From positions 4,037,001 through 4,101,000 of the forward strand of contig NC_020829.1 in assembly GCF_000349845.1 (NCBI RefSeq): 64,000 nucleotides of DNA, read 5' to 3'. The notes under the pieces are model-generated. The model searched no databases and had not been told where the DNA came from. It saw only the letters and a list, made by a program, of their open reading frames with translations. The stretch comes from Pseudomonas sp. ATCC 13867 (GTDB lineage: Bacteria > Pseudomonadota > Gammaproteobacteria > Pseudomonadales > Pseudomonadaceae). This document shows, in pieces, positions 18,046 through 26,307 of the stretch (the stretch's first letter is position 1; every line of letters starts with the position of its first letter). The position numbers and the translations under genes were made by a program.

Positions 18046-18827
18046 GCGAACCAATCATCGTCGTCCGCGACCTGGCCAACCGCTTCGGCACCCACGCCGT
18101 GCACGAGCACCTCGACCTGGATGTGATGAAGGGCGAGATCCTCGGCGTGGTCGGCGGCTCGGGCACCGGCAAGTCGGTGCTGCTGCGCAGCATCATCGGC
18201 CTGCGCCAGCCCAGCGAAGGCAGCGTCCAGGTGTTCGGCCAGAACCTGCTGGAACTGCCGCCGGCGCAGCGCTCGAAGCTGGAGCGACGCTTCGGCGTCC
18301 TGTTCCAGAACGGCGCGCTGTTCTCCTCGCTGAGCGTGAGCGAGAACATCTGCCTGCCGCTGATCGAGCATGCGGGCCTGTCCCGCGCCGACGCCGAGTT
18401 CATGGCCAAGGTGAAGATCTCCCTCGCCGGCCTGCCGCCGGATGCCGGCGCCAAGTACCCCGCCGAACTCTCCGGCGGCATGGTCAAGCGCGCCGCCCTG
18501 GCCCGCGCCCTGGCGCTGGACCCGGACATCCTGTTCCTCGACGAACCCACTGCAGGGCTCGACCCCATCGGCGCCGCGGCCTTCGACCAACTCATCCTGA
18601 CCCTGCGCGACGCCTTCGGCCTCACCGTGTTCCTGGTCACCCACGACCTGGACACCCTCTACACCATCTGCGACCGCGTTGCCGTGCTTTCGCAAAAGCG
18701 CGTGCTGGTAGTGGGGCCGCTGGATCAGGTCGCCGAGACCAACGACGCCTGGGTGCAGGACTACTTCCACGGCCCACGCGGCCGTGCCGCGCTGCAGGCC
18801 ACCGAACACCTGCGGGAGGAAAGCTGA
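18042..18827 (+). CDS. MlaF-type ABC transporter ATP-binding protein
   Basis: This 261-residue ATPase energises the preceding permease. Visible motifs are Walker A GGSGTGKSVLLR near residue 39, the signature AELSGGMVKRAALARAL (the MlaF-type SGGM variant), Walker B DILFLDEPTAGLDP and the switch His in FLVTHDLDTLY. The start is GTG at 18042, whose GTGA overlaps the stop of the permease gene, so the two are translationally coupled. The longer open frame from 17907 starts inside the permease and is not used. Confidence 0.93.
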   Translation: MSEPIIVVRDLANRFGTHAVHEHLDLDVMKGEILGVVGGSGTGKSVLLRSIIGLRQPSEGSVQVFGQNLLELPPAQRSKLERRFGVLFQNGALFSSLSVSENICLPLIEHAGLSRADAEFMAKVKISLAGLPPDAGAKYPAELSGGMVKRAALARALALDPDILFLDEPTAGLDPIGAAAFDQLILTLRDAFGLTVFLVTHDLDTLYTICDRVAVLSQKRVLVVGPLDQVAETNDAWVQDYFHGPRGRAALQATEHLREES

Positions 18828-19766
18828 ATGGAAACCCGTGCCCATCACGTGCTGATCGGCCTGTTCACCCTGATCGTCTCGATCGGCGCACTGCTCTTCG
18901 CGCTGTGGCTGGCGCAGTCGAGCAACGACCAGAAGTTCAAGTTCTACGATGTGATCTTCAACGAAGCGGTGACCGGCCTCTCCGAAGGCGGCACCGTGCA
19001 GTACAGCGGCATCCGCGTGGGAGACGTGGTCTCCCTGCGCCTGGATCCGAACGATCCGCGCAAGGTCCGCGCGCGCATCCGCGTCTACGACAGTACACCG
19101 ATCCGCGAAGACACCCGCGCCAAGCTGGCGCTCACCGGCGTCACCGGCCAGGCCATCATCCAGCTTTCCAGCGCCGCCCAGGACAGCCCGCCGCTGGTCA
19201 GCCAGGACGGCAGCATCCCGGTGATCAAGACCATCCCCTCGCCACTGGCCAAGCTCCTGGCCAATGGCGAAGACATCGCCACCAACGTCAACACCCTGCT
19301 CGCCAACGCCAGCCGGCTGTTCTCCCAGGAGAACGTCGACCACATCAGCCGCACCCTCGACCACATGGACCAGGCCACCAGCGTGATCGCCGAGCAGCGC
19401 GCCGACATCCGCCAGACCATCAAGGAAATGGCCGCCGCCAGCGAACAGGCGCGCATCACCCTGGCCAACGCCAGTGCACTGCTCGAACGCGCCAACCAGA
19501 CCCTCGGCAGCCGCGGTCCGGCCATCCTCGACGACACCCAGAAGACCCTGGCCGCCTTGCGCGTCAGCAGCGAGCGGATCGAGCAGTTGCTCAACAACAA
19601 CTACGACGCGGTGAACGGCGGCCTCAGCGGACTGGGCGAAATCGGCCCCGCCGTGCGCGAACTGCGCGCCACCCTGGAGGACCTGCGCGGCGTCACCCGG
19701 CGCCTGCAGGAAAACCCCGCTGGCTACCTGCTCGGCCGCGAACGCAACAAGGAGTTCCAGCCATGA
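18828..19766 (+). CDS. MlaD-type MCE-domain lipid-binding protein
   Basis: This 312-residue periplasmic protein is anchored by one N-terminal helix (HHVLIGLFTLIVSIGALLFALWL). The MCE domain spans about residues 38-120 (VTGLSEGGTVQYSGIRVGDV and the TLALTGVTGQAIIQL-like strand), and a long helical region of about 150 residues follows. In PqiB/YebT/MlaD relatives this region forms a channel or bridge for lipids. It starts 1 bp after the ATPase stop. The C-terminus overlaps the lipoprotein start. Confidence 0.92.
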   Translation: METRAHHVLIGLFTLIVSIGALLFALWLAQSSNDQKFKFYDVIFNEAVTGLSEGGTVQYSGIRVGDVVSLRLDPNDPRKVRARIRVYDSTPIREDTRAKLALTGVTGQAIIQLSSAAQDSPPLVSQDGSIPVIKTIPSPLAKLLANGEDIATNVNTLLANASRLFSQENVDHISRTLDHMDQATSVIAEQRADIRQTIKEMAAASEQARITLANASALLERANQTLGSRGPAILDDTQKTLAALRVSSERIEQLLNNNYDAVNGGLSGLGEIGPAVRELRATLEDLRGVTRRLQENPAGYLLGRERNKEFQP

Positions 19767-20401
19767 TCGCCCTTCCCCGCCTGCTCGGTGTCGCCGCCCT
19801 GCTCGGACTGCTCAGTGCCTGCTCGATTCTTCCGGAAGCGGAAACCCCGGACTTCTACCTGCTGCCGGCCGCCCAGCAACCGCAGCGCAACAACGCGGCT
19901 GTGGACTGGTCACTGCGGGTCAGCGCGCCCAGTGCGAGCCTCGCACTGGACAGCAACCGCATCGCCGTGATCCCGCAGGGCAATCAGCTCAGCAGCTACC
20001 AGGGCGCGCGCTGGAGCAACCGAGCCCCCGGCCTGCTGCGCGATCGCCTGCTCGACGCCTTCACCGCCAACGGCAGCATCCGAGCCTTGAGCAGCGACGA
20101 AAACAGCCTGCAGGCCGACCTCGACCTCACCGGCGAACTGCGCGCCTTCCAGAGCGAATACCAGAACGGTGAACCGGTGATCCACATCCGCTACGACGCG
20201 CGCCTGGTGCGCACGCTCGGCCAGCGCATCGTCGCCTCGCGCAGCTTCGAGGTCCGCCAGGCGGTGGACGGCAAGCAGGTGGCGGAAGTGGTCACCGCCT
20301 TCGGCAAGGCCGCCGACCAGCTCGCCGCGCAGGTGGTGGAGTGGACGCTGCAGCAGGGGCAGGCGCAGCAGATCGGGCAGCCAGCCCAAGCCGACAACTG
20401 A
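19763..20401 (+). CDS. ABC-type transport auxiliary lipoprotein (PqiC-like)
   Basis: This 212-residue lipoprotein has lipobox LLSAC at residues 17-21 and then the PqiC/YmbA-like fold: TPDFYLLPAAQQ near residue 30, IAVIPQGNQLSSYQGARWSN, LLRDRLLDAF and the C-terminal KAADQLAAQVVEWTL helix. In PqiABC and related systems this outer-membrane lipoprotein caps the MCE bridge. ATGA overlap with the MCE gene sets the start and completes the operon. No separate MlaC-like soluble carrier is present, so the set resembles a bridge type more than the classical Mla shuttle. Confidence 0.9.
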   Translation: MIALPRLLGVAALLGLLSACSILPEAETPDFYLLPAAQQPQRNNAAVDWSLRVSAPSASLALDSNRIAVIPQGNQLSSYQGARWSNRAPGLLRDRLLDAFTANGSIRALSSDENSLQADLDLTGELRAFQSEYQNGEPVIHIRYDARLVRTLGQRIVASRSFEVRQAVDGKQVAEVVTAFGKAADQLAAQVVEWTLQQGQAQQIGQPAQADN

Positions 20402-20475
20402 GCCGTGGCCTGAGCTGATTGATACCGGCAGGGGCCGCCCGCGAGCCGTCTATTGCACAAAGGCACGGATTATCT

Positions 20476-20497
20476 GTAGGAGCGAGCTTGCTCGCGC
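20476..20497 (+). repeat. Single REP arm
   Basis: One copy of gtaggagcgagcttgctcgc lies between the convergent lipid-transporter operon and the small lipoprotein gene. The partner arm is not the usual inverted copy. Instead, ggggacgcca appears about 15 bp on, as in the altered right arm at 35876-35914. Confidence 0.8.
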
Positions 20498-20545
20498 ACG
20501 AGCGCTCCAGTGGGGACGCCAAAGCACCCCTTGGCCAGCCTGCCG

Positions 20546-20800
20546 CTACTTGTGGCAATGGTACGGGCTCTCGCCCTCCAGCTCCTGGTCCGTGTCCACG
20601 TCACGGATGGTCACGATGGCCTTCGGATACACCGAGCAGAGTGAGTTGCGCACGGTATAGATGCCGCTGCCGTGGGCGAGGAACTTGCCCTTGCCCAGGG
20701 CGTTGCCTGCCTCGTCGTGGGCGCTGACTTCGTAGTTGCCGGTCATGGTGATGCAACCACCCAGGGCCAGCAGGGACAGTACGGGGATCAGGTATTTCAT
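20546..20800 (-). CDS. Small lipoprotein of unknown function
   Basis: This 84-residue protein has a lipoprotein signal peptide with lipobox LALGGC at residues 11-16, then a compact domain of about 68 residues containing GNYEVSAHDEAGNALGKGKF and two further cysteines (SLCSVYP and YHCHK at the C-terminus) that could form a disulphide. I do not recognise the family. It stands alone, convergent with the MCE transporter operon, and is not obviously part of it. Confidence 0.75.
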   Translation of the reverse strand: MKYLIPVLSLLALGGCITMTGNYEVSAHDEAGNALGKGKFLAHGSGIYTVRNSLCSVYPKAIVTIRDVDTDQELEGESPYHCHK

Positions 20801-20996
20801 GGCTTCTCCTTGCTACGCGATGCGCCGGACGGGCGGCGCGTCTGTCATTCCCTGACGGCTTCGCGAAAGCGGGCTGGTGATTCGAACGACCGCCGGTGCA
20901 TGGCGGTGGGAGTTCGACCCGAACGCGGCGATGCAGTTCAGCCTGCAAGCCCCCGACAAATACCTTGCCTGAAGGGCTTACCGGCGGAAGGTCGTC

Positions 20997-21203
20997 TCAG
21001 CGCTTGCCCATCGAGCGGCGGGAGCCGCGCGGATGCGGTGGCCGGAATTCAGCCTTGTCGTGCGGCTTGCGGTGCTGGTAGGCCGTACTCGCCTGTTTCT
21101 GTGCCGCCAGGGCGGCCTTGGCGAGGTCGGTCAGAGACAGCGTGGAAGCGTCTTGAGTGGATTCCGCGCTGTCGTCGCGGGGCGGCTGCTGAGAGGAAGT
21201 CAT
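20997..21203 (-). CDS. Small basic hypothetical protein
   Basis: This 68-residue protein has a polar, disordered-looking N-terminus, a helical middle (LTDLAKAALAAQKQASTAYQ) and a strongly basic tail (RGSRRSMGKR). No domain is recognised. The composition suggests nucleic-acid contact, but that is speculation. The coding frame is open across the whole interval with a normal start; conservation in related genomes would decide whether it is real. Confidence 0.55.
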   Translation of the reverse strand: MTSSQQPPRDDSAESTQDASTLSLTDLAKAALAAQKQASTAYQHRKPHDKAEFRPPHPRGSRRSMGKR

Positions 21204-21282
21204 GGGTCTGGGGTTCTACAAGAGACTGGAACGGCACACATGATAGCCGATCCAGCCCCGTTCCGGCTGCAGGCGATGCCGT

Positions 21283-21738
21283 TCACGCCCCTCCGGTCGG
21301 CGGGAAGAGCGTATCCGGACGGGTGACGTACTCGGACGCTTCCTCATAGGTCATCACCCAGATCTGGTTGATCCGCTGGTCCAGGCCGAGCTTGAGGCCG
21401 ACGAACTTGCCGTTGATCTTCGGCAACAGCCCGTGAACCATGAAGCGGTTGTCCTCGTCACGGATGCGGACGGAAACCGACAGCGGATAGCTGATGGTCC
21501 TCTTGTAGAACCCGAGCGTGATCACCTGCCGCAGCAGGCTCGGCTTGGGGCGCTTAAGGGTGATCACCGGATAGACCGCGTTGTCGACGAAGCCCACCAT
21601 CATGCCCGAGGGCAGTATGCGGTCGGCATGGGCCGGAGCCATGCCTCCCAGCAGCAGCGCAACGCTGCCGAACAACAGGATGCACAAGCGCCGCAGCGAA
21701 CCTCGGCTGCTGGCGACCGGAATTACAACTGGTGTCAT
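21283..21738 (-). CDS. Exported hypothetical protein
   Basis: This protein of about 151 residues has a clear Sec signal peptide (SLRRLCILLFGSVALLLGGMAPAHADR, in part, ending AHA) and a mature domain of about 110 residues without cysteines. It includes SGMMVGFVDNAVYPVITLKR and a C-terminal segment, WVMTYEEASEYVTRPDTLFP. No family is recognised. The ATG at 21738 puts the signal peptide at the usual distance; an in-frame ATG at 21774 is possible. It is divergent from dcyD. Confidence 0.7.
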   Translation of the reverse strand: MTPVVIPVASSRGSLRRLCILLFGSVALLLGGMAPAHADRILPSGMMVGFVDNAVYPVITLKRPKPSLLRQVITLGFYKRTISYPLSVSVRIRDEDNRFMVHGLLPKINGKFVGLKLGLDQRINQIWVMTYEEASEYVTRPDTLFPPTGGA

Positions 21739-22003
21739 TGGATGTCCCGCCCCTGGAATGAATGTTCTCGTCATCTGCCCGATTCAACGCTGGCGTTCCG
21801 GGTCTGAAGATGGAGCGTAGCGGTTCGCCGCACGGCTGTCCGCACATTGATTCACAGCCCGCGGCATTCCTGCGCCACCCCGTTGCACCAGCCAGACGCG
21901 ACATTCCGCTGCGACACCGCGTCATGCGCGCCACCAGTGCATTGCCGATGCGCGTCTGTCGCTCTATCGTGACCGTTTCACAGGATTGATCCGGGATTCC
22001 CAC

Positions 22004-23005
22004 ATGAGCTCCCTGCGCGAATCGCTCGCCCGCTTCCCTCGTCTCGAACTGGCCGGCGGCCCGACGCCGCTGGAAAAGCTGGAGCGGCTTTCCGCCCGGC
22101 TGGGCCGCGATATCCACGTAAAGCGCGACGACGCCACGCCCTTCGCACTGGGCGGCAACAAGGTACGCAAGCTCGAGTTTCTCGCCGCCGATGCGCTGCG
22201 CGCCGGCGCCGACACCCTGGTGACGGCGGGGGCGATCCAGTCCAACCACGTACGCCAGACAGCCGCGGTGGCAGCCAAGCTGGGCCTGCGCTGCATGGCG
22301 CTGCTGGAAAACCCCATCGGCACCGCCGACCACAACTACCTGAGCAACGGCAACCGCCTGCTGCTCGACCTGTTCGGCACCGAGGTCGAAGTGGTCGCCA
22401 ACCTGGACACCGCCGACGAACTGTTGCAGCAGACCGGCGAGCGCCTGCTGCGCGAAGGCCGCAAGCCCTACCTCGTACCGATTGGCGGCTCCAACGCCCT
22501 CGGCGCGCTGGGCTACGTACGCGCCGGGCTGGAGCTGGCCGAGCAGATCCGCCACAGCGGCCAGCGCTTCGCCGCCGTGGTGCTGGCCTCCGGCAGCGCC
22601 GGCACCCATGCCGGACTGGCCGTGGCACTGGCCGATGCCCTGCCGGAACTGCCGGTGATCGGCGTGACCGTCTCGCGCACCGACGCCGCGCAGCGGCCGA
22701 AAGTGGAAGGCCTGATCCAGCGCACGCTGGAACTGCTTGGCCAGGACACGGCCAAGGCGCCGAAGGTGGAACTCTGGGATGAGTACTTCGCCCCGCGCTA
22801 CGGCGAGCCCAACGCCGGCACGCTGGATGCGCTGCGCCTGCTGGCGAGCCACGAAGGACTGCTGCTCGACCCGGTCTACACCGGCAAGGCAATGGCCGGC
22901 CTGCTCGATGGCGTCGCCCGCCAGCGTTTCGCCCAGCAGGGGCCCCTGCTGTTCCTGCACACCGGAGGCTCGCCGGCGCTGTTCGCTTACCACCCGGCAG
23001 GATGA
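22004..23005 (+). CDS. dcyD: D-cysteine desulfhydrase
   Basis: This PLP-dependent fold-type II enzyme of 333 residues, of the DcyD/ACC-deaminase family, breaks D-cysteine into pyruvate, sulfide and ammonia. The PLP lysine is in [13 protein letters not shown] (about K50). [19 protein letters not shown] follows with the conserved SNH, and the phosphate-binding loop lies in [16 protein letters not shown]. It sits just upstream of a cystine-type ABC transporter in the same orientation, the arrangement known from enteric fliY-dcyD-yecS-type clusters. This supports uptake and use of D-/L-cystine as a sulfur source. A TTG at 21986 is an alternative start. Confidence 0.9.
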   Translation: MSSLRESLARFPRLELAGGPTPLEKLERLSARLGRDIHVKRDDATPFALGGNKVRKLEFLAADALRAGADTLVTAGAIQSNHVRQTAAVAAKLGLRCMALLENPIGTADHNYLSNGNRLLLDLFGTEVEVVANLDTADELLQQTGERLLREGRKPYLVPIGGSNALGALGYVRAGLELAEQIRHSGQRFAAVVLASGSAGTHAGLAVALADALPELPVIGVTVSRTDAAQRPKVEGLIQRTLELLGQDTAKAPKVELWDEYFAPRYGEPNAGTLDALRLLASHEGLLLDPVYTGKAMAGLLDGVARQRFAQQGPLLFLHTGGSPALFAYHPAG

Positions 23006-23122
23006 ATCCGAGCAAATCCAGCTAAGTATGTAATCTTTTATTATTTTATTGCATAACAACTACGACCCTATAGTCGCCACGCGTTGACTAACCTGCTTAA
23101 AACACCAAAAACGGGGCTCACC
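23006..23122 (+). promoter_or_regulatory. AT-rich promoter region of the cystine transporter
   Basis: The gap between dcyD and the binding-protein gene contains a strikingly AT-rich block at 23024-23052 in otherwise GC-rich DNA. A plausible sigma70 promoter follows: ttattg, 17 bp, tatagt (ending near 23075). Sulfur genes in Pseudomonas are often CysB-activated at AT-rich sites. This is an inference; no CysB consensus was scored. Confidence 0.4.
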
Positions 23123-23923
23123 ATGACCTTCTCCGCACTGCGACGTCATTTCCTGCTTGCCGGCCTGACCCTCACCCTCGGCGCCAGCCTGTTCGGCCAG
23201 GCCCAGGCCGCCGACGACCTGCTTGCCCAGATCAAGTCCAAGGACGAAGTCCGCGTCGGTCTCGAGGGCACCTACCCGCCCTTCAGCTTCCAGGACGAGA
23301 ACGGCAAACTCGCCGGCTTCGAAGTGGACTTCTCCCACCTGATCGCCAAGGAACTGGGCGTCACCGCCAAGCTGCAGCCGACCAAGTGGGACGGCATCCT
23401 CGCCGCGCTGGAATCCAAGCGCCTGGACCTGGTAATCAACCAGGTGACCATCTCCGAGGAGCGCAAGAAGAAGTACGACTTCTCCGACGCCTACACCGTT
23501 TCCGGCATCCAGGCGCTGGTGCGCAAGGGTGACGAAGGCAAATACGACGCCCCCGAAAAACTCGCCGGGGTGAAAGTCGGCGTAGGCCTGGGCACCAACT
23601 ACGAACAGTGGCTGCGCGAACACGTGCCGCAGGCTGACGTGCGTACCTACGAAGACGACCCGACCAAGTTCCAGGACCTGCGCAGCGGGCGCATCGACGT
23701 GATCCTGGTGGACCGCCTGGCGGCCTTCGACATGGTCAACAAGACCAAGGGCGCCATGGCGCTGACCGGCGCCCCCTTCGCCCGCCAGGAAGCAGGCATC
23801 GCCCTGCGCAAGGGCAACCCCGAATTGCTCGCGGCGCTGAACAAGGCCATCGAGAAATTCCGGGCCGACGGCACGCTGAAAAAATTGTCGGAGAAGTGGT
23901 TCCAGGCTGACGTCACCCAATGA
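23123..23923 (+). CDS. Cystine/amino-acid ABC transporter, periplasmic binding protein
   Basis: This 266-residue solute-binding protein (SBP_bac_3, TcyA/FliY-like) has a signal peptide ending in GQAQA (residues 1-29). The conserved opening is DEVRVGLEGTYPPFSFQDENGKLAGFEVDF (in part), followed by WDGILAALESKRLDLVINQVT, characteristic of polar amino-acid and cystine binders. The ATG at 23123 gives a normal leader; the frame is open from 23084 but lacks a better start. ATGA coupling to the permease gene marks a transporter operon. Cystine as substrate is inferred from family and dcyD context. Confidence 0.9.
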   Translation: MTFSALRRHFLLAGLTLTLGASLFGQAQAADDLLAQIKSKDEVRVGLEGTYPPFSFQDENGKLAGFEVDFSHLIAKELGVTAKLQPTKWDGILAALESKRLDLVINQVTISEERKKKYDFSDAYTVSGIQALVRKGDEGKYDAPEKLAGVKVGVGLGTNYEQWLREHVPQADVRTYEDDPTKFQDLRSGRIDVILVDRLAAFDMVNKTKGAMALTGAPFARQEAGIALRKGNPELLAALNKAIEKFRADGTLKKLSEKWFQADVTQ

Positions 23924-24594
23924 TCGAAGAAAGCCTGCAGCTTGCGCTGGATTCCGCGCCCTTCCTGCTCAAGGGCGCGGTCTTCACGGTAGTCCTCAGC
24001 GTAGGCGGCATGTTCTTCGGACTGCTGCTGGGTTTCGTGCTGGCACTCATGCGCCTGTACGGTTTCACCGCCTTGAGCTGGCTCGCCCGCATCTACGTGT
24101 CGTTCTTCCGTGGCACGCCGTTGCTGGTCCAGCTCTTCATGATCTATTACGGCCTGCCCCAGGCCGGCATCGAACTCGACCCGCTGCCGGCGGCGCTGAT
24201 CGGCTTCTCGCTGAACATGGCCGCCTACGTCTGCGAAATCCTCCGCGCCGCCATCGGCTCGATCGACAAGGGCCAGTGGGAAGCCGCCGCCAGTATCGGC
24301 ATGACCCGCGCCGAGACCCTGCGCCGGGTGATCCTGCCGCAGGCCGCGCGCACTGCCCTGCCGCCGCTGGGCAACAGCTTCATCTCGCTGGTCAAGGACA
24401 CCGCCCTGGCCGCCACCATCCAGGTGCCGGAATTGTTCCGCCAGGCCCAACTGATTACCGCGCGCACCTTCGAGGTGTTCACCATGTACCTCGCTGCCGC
24501 GCTGATCTACTGGATCCTCGCGAGCATCCTGTCGCACCTGCAGAACCGCCTGGAAGACCGGGTCAACCGTCATGACCAGGAGCACGACGCATGA
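23920..24594 (+). CDS. Cystine/amino-acid ABC transporter, permease
   Basis: This 224-residue HisM/TcyL-type permease has about five membrane helices. The cytoplasmic EAA loop is WEAAASIGMTRAETLRRVILPQA near residues 118-140, and the conserved FFRGTPLLVQLFMIYYGLP segment is near residue 60. It overlaps the stop of the binding-protein gene and the start of the ATPase gene by ATGA at both ends. Only one permease gene is present, so it should work as a homodimer. Confidence 0.93.
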   Translation: MIEESLQLALDSAPFLLKGAVFTVVLSVGGMFFGLLLGFVLALMRLYGFTALSWLARIYVSFFRGTPLLVQLFMIYYGLPQAGIELDPLPAALIGFSLNMAAYVCEILRAAIGSIDKGQWEAAASIGMTRAETLRRVILPQAARTALPPLGNSFISLVKDTALAATIQVPELFRQAQLITARTFEVFTMYLAAALIYWILASILSHLQNRLEDRVNRHDQEHDA

Positions 24595-25346
24595 TCGAAG
24601 TACGCCAGCTGACCAAGCAGTTCCGCGGCCAGGAGGTGCTCAAGGGCATCGACCTGACCGTCGAGCCCGGCGAAGTGGTTGCGATCATCGGCCCCAGCGG
24701 CTCCGGCAAGACCACCCTGCTGCGCTGCCTCAACCTGCTGGAAACCCCCAACGGCGGCACCATCCAGGTCGGCGAGATCCGCATCGACGCCTCGCGTCCG
24801 CTCAGCGGGCAGCAGGGCCTGATCCGCAAGCTGCGCCAGCACGTGGGCTTCGTGTTCCAGAACTTCAACCTGTTCCCGCACCGCACGGCGCTGGAGAACG
24901 TGATCGAAGGCCCGGTGATCGTCAAGAAGGAGCCCCGCGCCCAGGCCGAGCAACGCGCCCGCGCCCTGCTCGCCAAGGTCGGCCTGGCCGGCAAGGAAGA
25001 CGCCTATCCCAAGCGACTTTCCGGCGGCCAGCAGCAGCGCGTTGCCATCGCCCGCGCCCTGGCGATGCAGCCGGACGTGATCCTGTTCGACGAACCGACG
25101 TCGGCGCTCGATCCTGAACTGGTCGGAGAGGTGCTGGCGACCATTCGCGGCCTGGCGCAGGAAAAACGCACGATGGTCATCGTCACCCACGAGATGAGTT
25201 TCGCCCGCGACGTGGCCAACCGGGCGATTTTCATCGACAAGGGCGTAATCGTCGAGCAGGGCGATGCCAAGACACTGTTCTCCAATCCGAGGGAGGAACG
25301 CACGCGGCAGTTCCTTAGCAAATTCCTTACCCGAGACGGCTCCTGA
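24591..25346 (+). CDS. Cystine/amino-acid ABC transporter, ATP-binding protein
   Basis: This 251-residue polar amino-acid ABC ATPase (TcyN/GlnQ-like) has Walker A GPSGSGKTTLLRCLNLLE near residue 35, Q-loop FVFQNFNLFPHRTALENV, signature RLSGGQQQRVAIARALAM, Walker B VILFDEPTSALDPELVGEV and switch MVIVTHEMSFARDVANR. It is the last gene of the cystine operon. No strong terminator is visible after it; an AT-rich stretch leads into the pirin gene. Confidence 0.94.
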   Translation: MIEVRQLTKQFRGQEVLKGIDLTVEPGEVVAIIGPSGSGKTTLLRCLNLLETPNGGTIQVGEIRIDASRPLSGQQGLIRKLRQHVGFVFQNFNLFPHRTALENVIEGPVIVKKEPRAQAEQRARALLAKVGLAGKEDAYPKRLSGGQQQRVAIARALAMQPDVILFDEPTSALDPELVGEVLATIRGLAQEKRTMVIVTHEMSFARDVANRAIFIDKGVIVEQGDAKTLFSNPREERTRQFLSKFLTRDGS

Positions 25347-25439
25347 ATCCCGCAAACAATCGTAAAATTCGATCTATTAGCTCGGATATTTGCGCTTTTA
25401 TATCTATCAAATGCGATGGAACATAGCTCCCATGAACCG

Positions 25440-25466
25440 CACGGGCCGGTGATTCCGCCGGCCGTG
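25440..25466 (+). promoter_or_regulatory. GC-rich hairpin just upstream of the pirin gene
   Basis: The sequence cacgggccgg and ccggccgtg form a nearly perfect stem with a short loop, ending 17 bp before the pirin ATG and just before a gagg Shine-Dalgarno. There is no T-run, so it is not a standard terminator. It may be a leader hairpin or processing site. Confidence 0.35.
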
Positions 25467-25483
25467 CCCATGAGGACTTCGCC

Positions 25484-26182
25484 ATGATCGAACGCAGACC
25501 CTTCCAGCAACTCGGCGGCGCCAACCACGGCTGGCTCAACGCCAAGCACCACTTCTCCTTCGCCGAGTACTACGACACCGAGCGCATGGACTGGGGCAAC
25601 CTCCGCGTCTGGAACGATGACGAAATCGCCGCCGGCACCGGCTTCCCGCCGCACCCGCACCGCGAGATGGAAATCATCACCTACGTCCGCCAGGGCGCGA
25701 TCACCCACCAGGACAGCCTGGGCAACAAGGGCCGCACCGAAGCCGGCGACGTGCAGGTCATGAGCGCCGGGACCGGCATCGTGCACTCCGAGTACAACCT
25801 CGAGAAGGACCTGACCAGGATCTTCCAGATCTGGATCATCCCCTCGGTACGCGGCGGCACGCCGTCCTGGGGCGCCAAGCCCTTCCCGAAGGGCGACCGC
25901 GCCGGACGCTTCGTCACCCTGGCCAGCGGTTATGAGAGCGACGTCGATGCCCTGCGCATCCGCGCCGATGGCCGTCTGGTCGCGGCGACCATCAAGGCCG
26001 GCCAGAGTGCCGAGTACGAACTGGGCAGCGAGCGCCGCGGCTACCTGGTGCCGGCGACCGGCAAGGTGGAAGTGAATGGCGTGGCGCTGGAGGCTCGCGA
26101 CGGCGCGGCTATCGCCAACGAAGCCGTGGTGAAGGTGACGGCGCTGGAAGACAGCGAAGTCATCCTGGTCGACGTTGCCTGA
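25484..26182 (+). CDS. Pirin-family bicupin protein
   Basis: This 232-residue protein is close to YhhW-type pirins, several of which have quercetin 2,3-dioxygenase activity in vitro. The N-terminal cupin carries the metal-binding set in FPPHPHREMEIITYVRQGAITHQDSLG (residues 52-78, given in part: PHPHREME and THQDS) and HSEYNLE near residue 101. The second cupin lacks obvious metal ligands, as usual. The physiological role is not established for the family. A convergent terminator follows. Confidence 0.9.
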   Translation: MIERRPFQQLGGANHGWLNAKHHFSFAEYYDTERMDWGNLRVWNDDEIAAGTGFPPHPHREMEIITYVRQGAITHQDSLGNKGRTEAGDVQVMSAGTGIVHSEYNLEKDLTRIFQIWIIPSVRGGTPSWGAKPFPKGDRAGRFVTLASGYESDVDALRIRADGRLVAATIKAGQSAEYELGSERRGYLVPATGKVEVNGVALEARDGAAIANEAVVKVTALEDSEVILVDVA

Positions 26183-26200
26183 CGGCACGCACCAGAAACG

Positions 26201-26230
26201 AAAAAGGCACGCCATCTGGCGTGCCTTCTT
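26201..26230. terminator. Bidirectional terminator between pirin and O-methyltransferase genes
   Basis: The perfect 9-bp stem ggcacgcca / tggcgtgcc (26206-26214 and 26217-26225) has five A's on the left and cttctt on the right. It suits the two convergent genes on either side; the minus-strand T-run is the stronger one. Confidence 0.88.
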
Positions 26231-26307
26231 GTGTCGGGTGGGCCGAAGGAGGATCTCTCCCGGCAGGACTATCGATTCGATACGGAGCTGCGTTCTGATC
26301 GGCAATG

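Noticed and set aside
25440..25466. Hairpin before the pirin gene as a terminator of the cystine operon
   Set aside because: There is no T-run on either side, and it lies too close to the pirin start. It is listed only as a leader hairpin.
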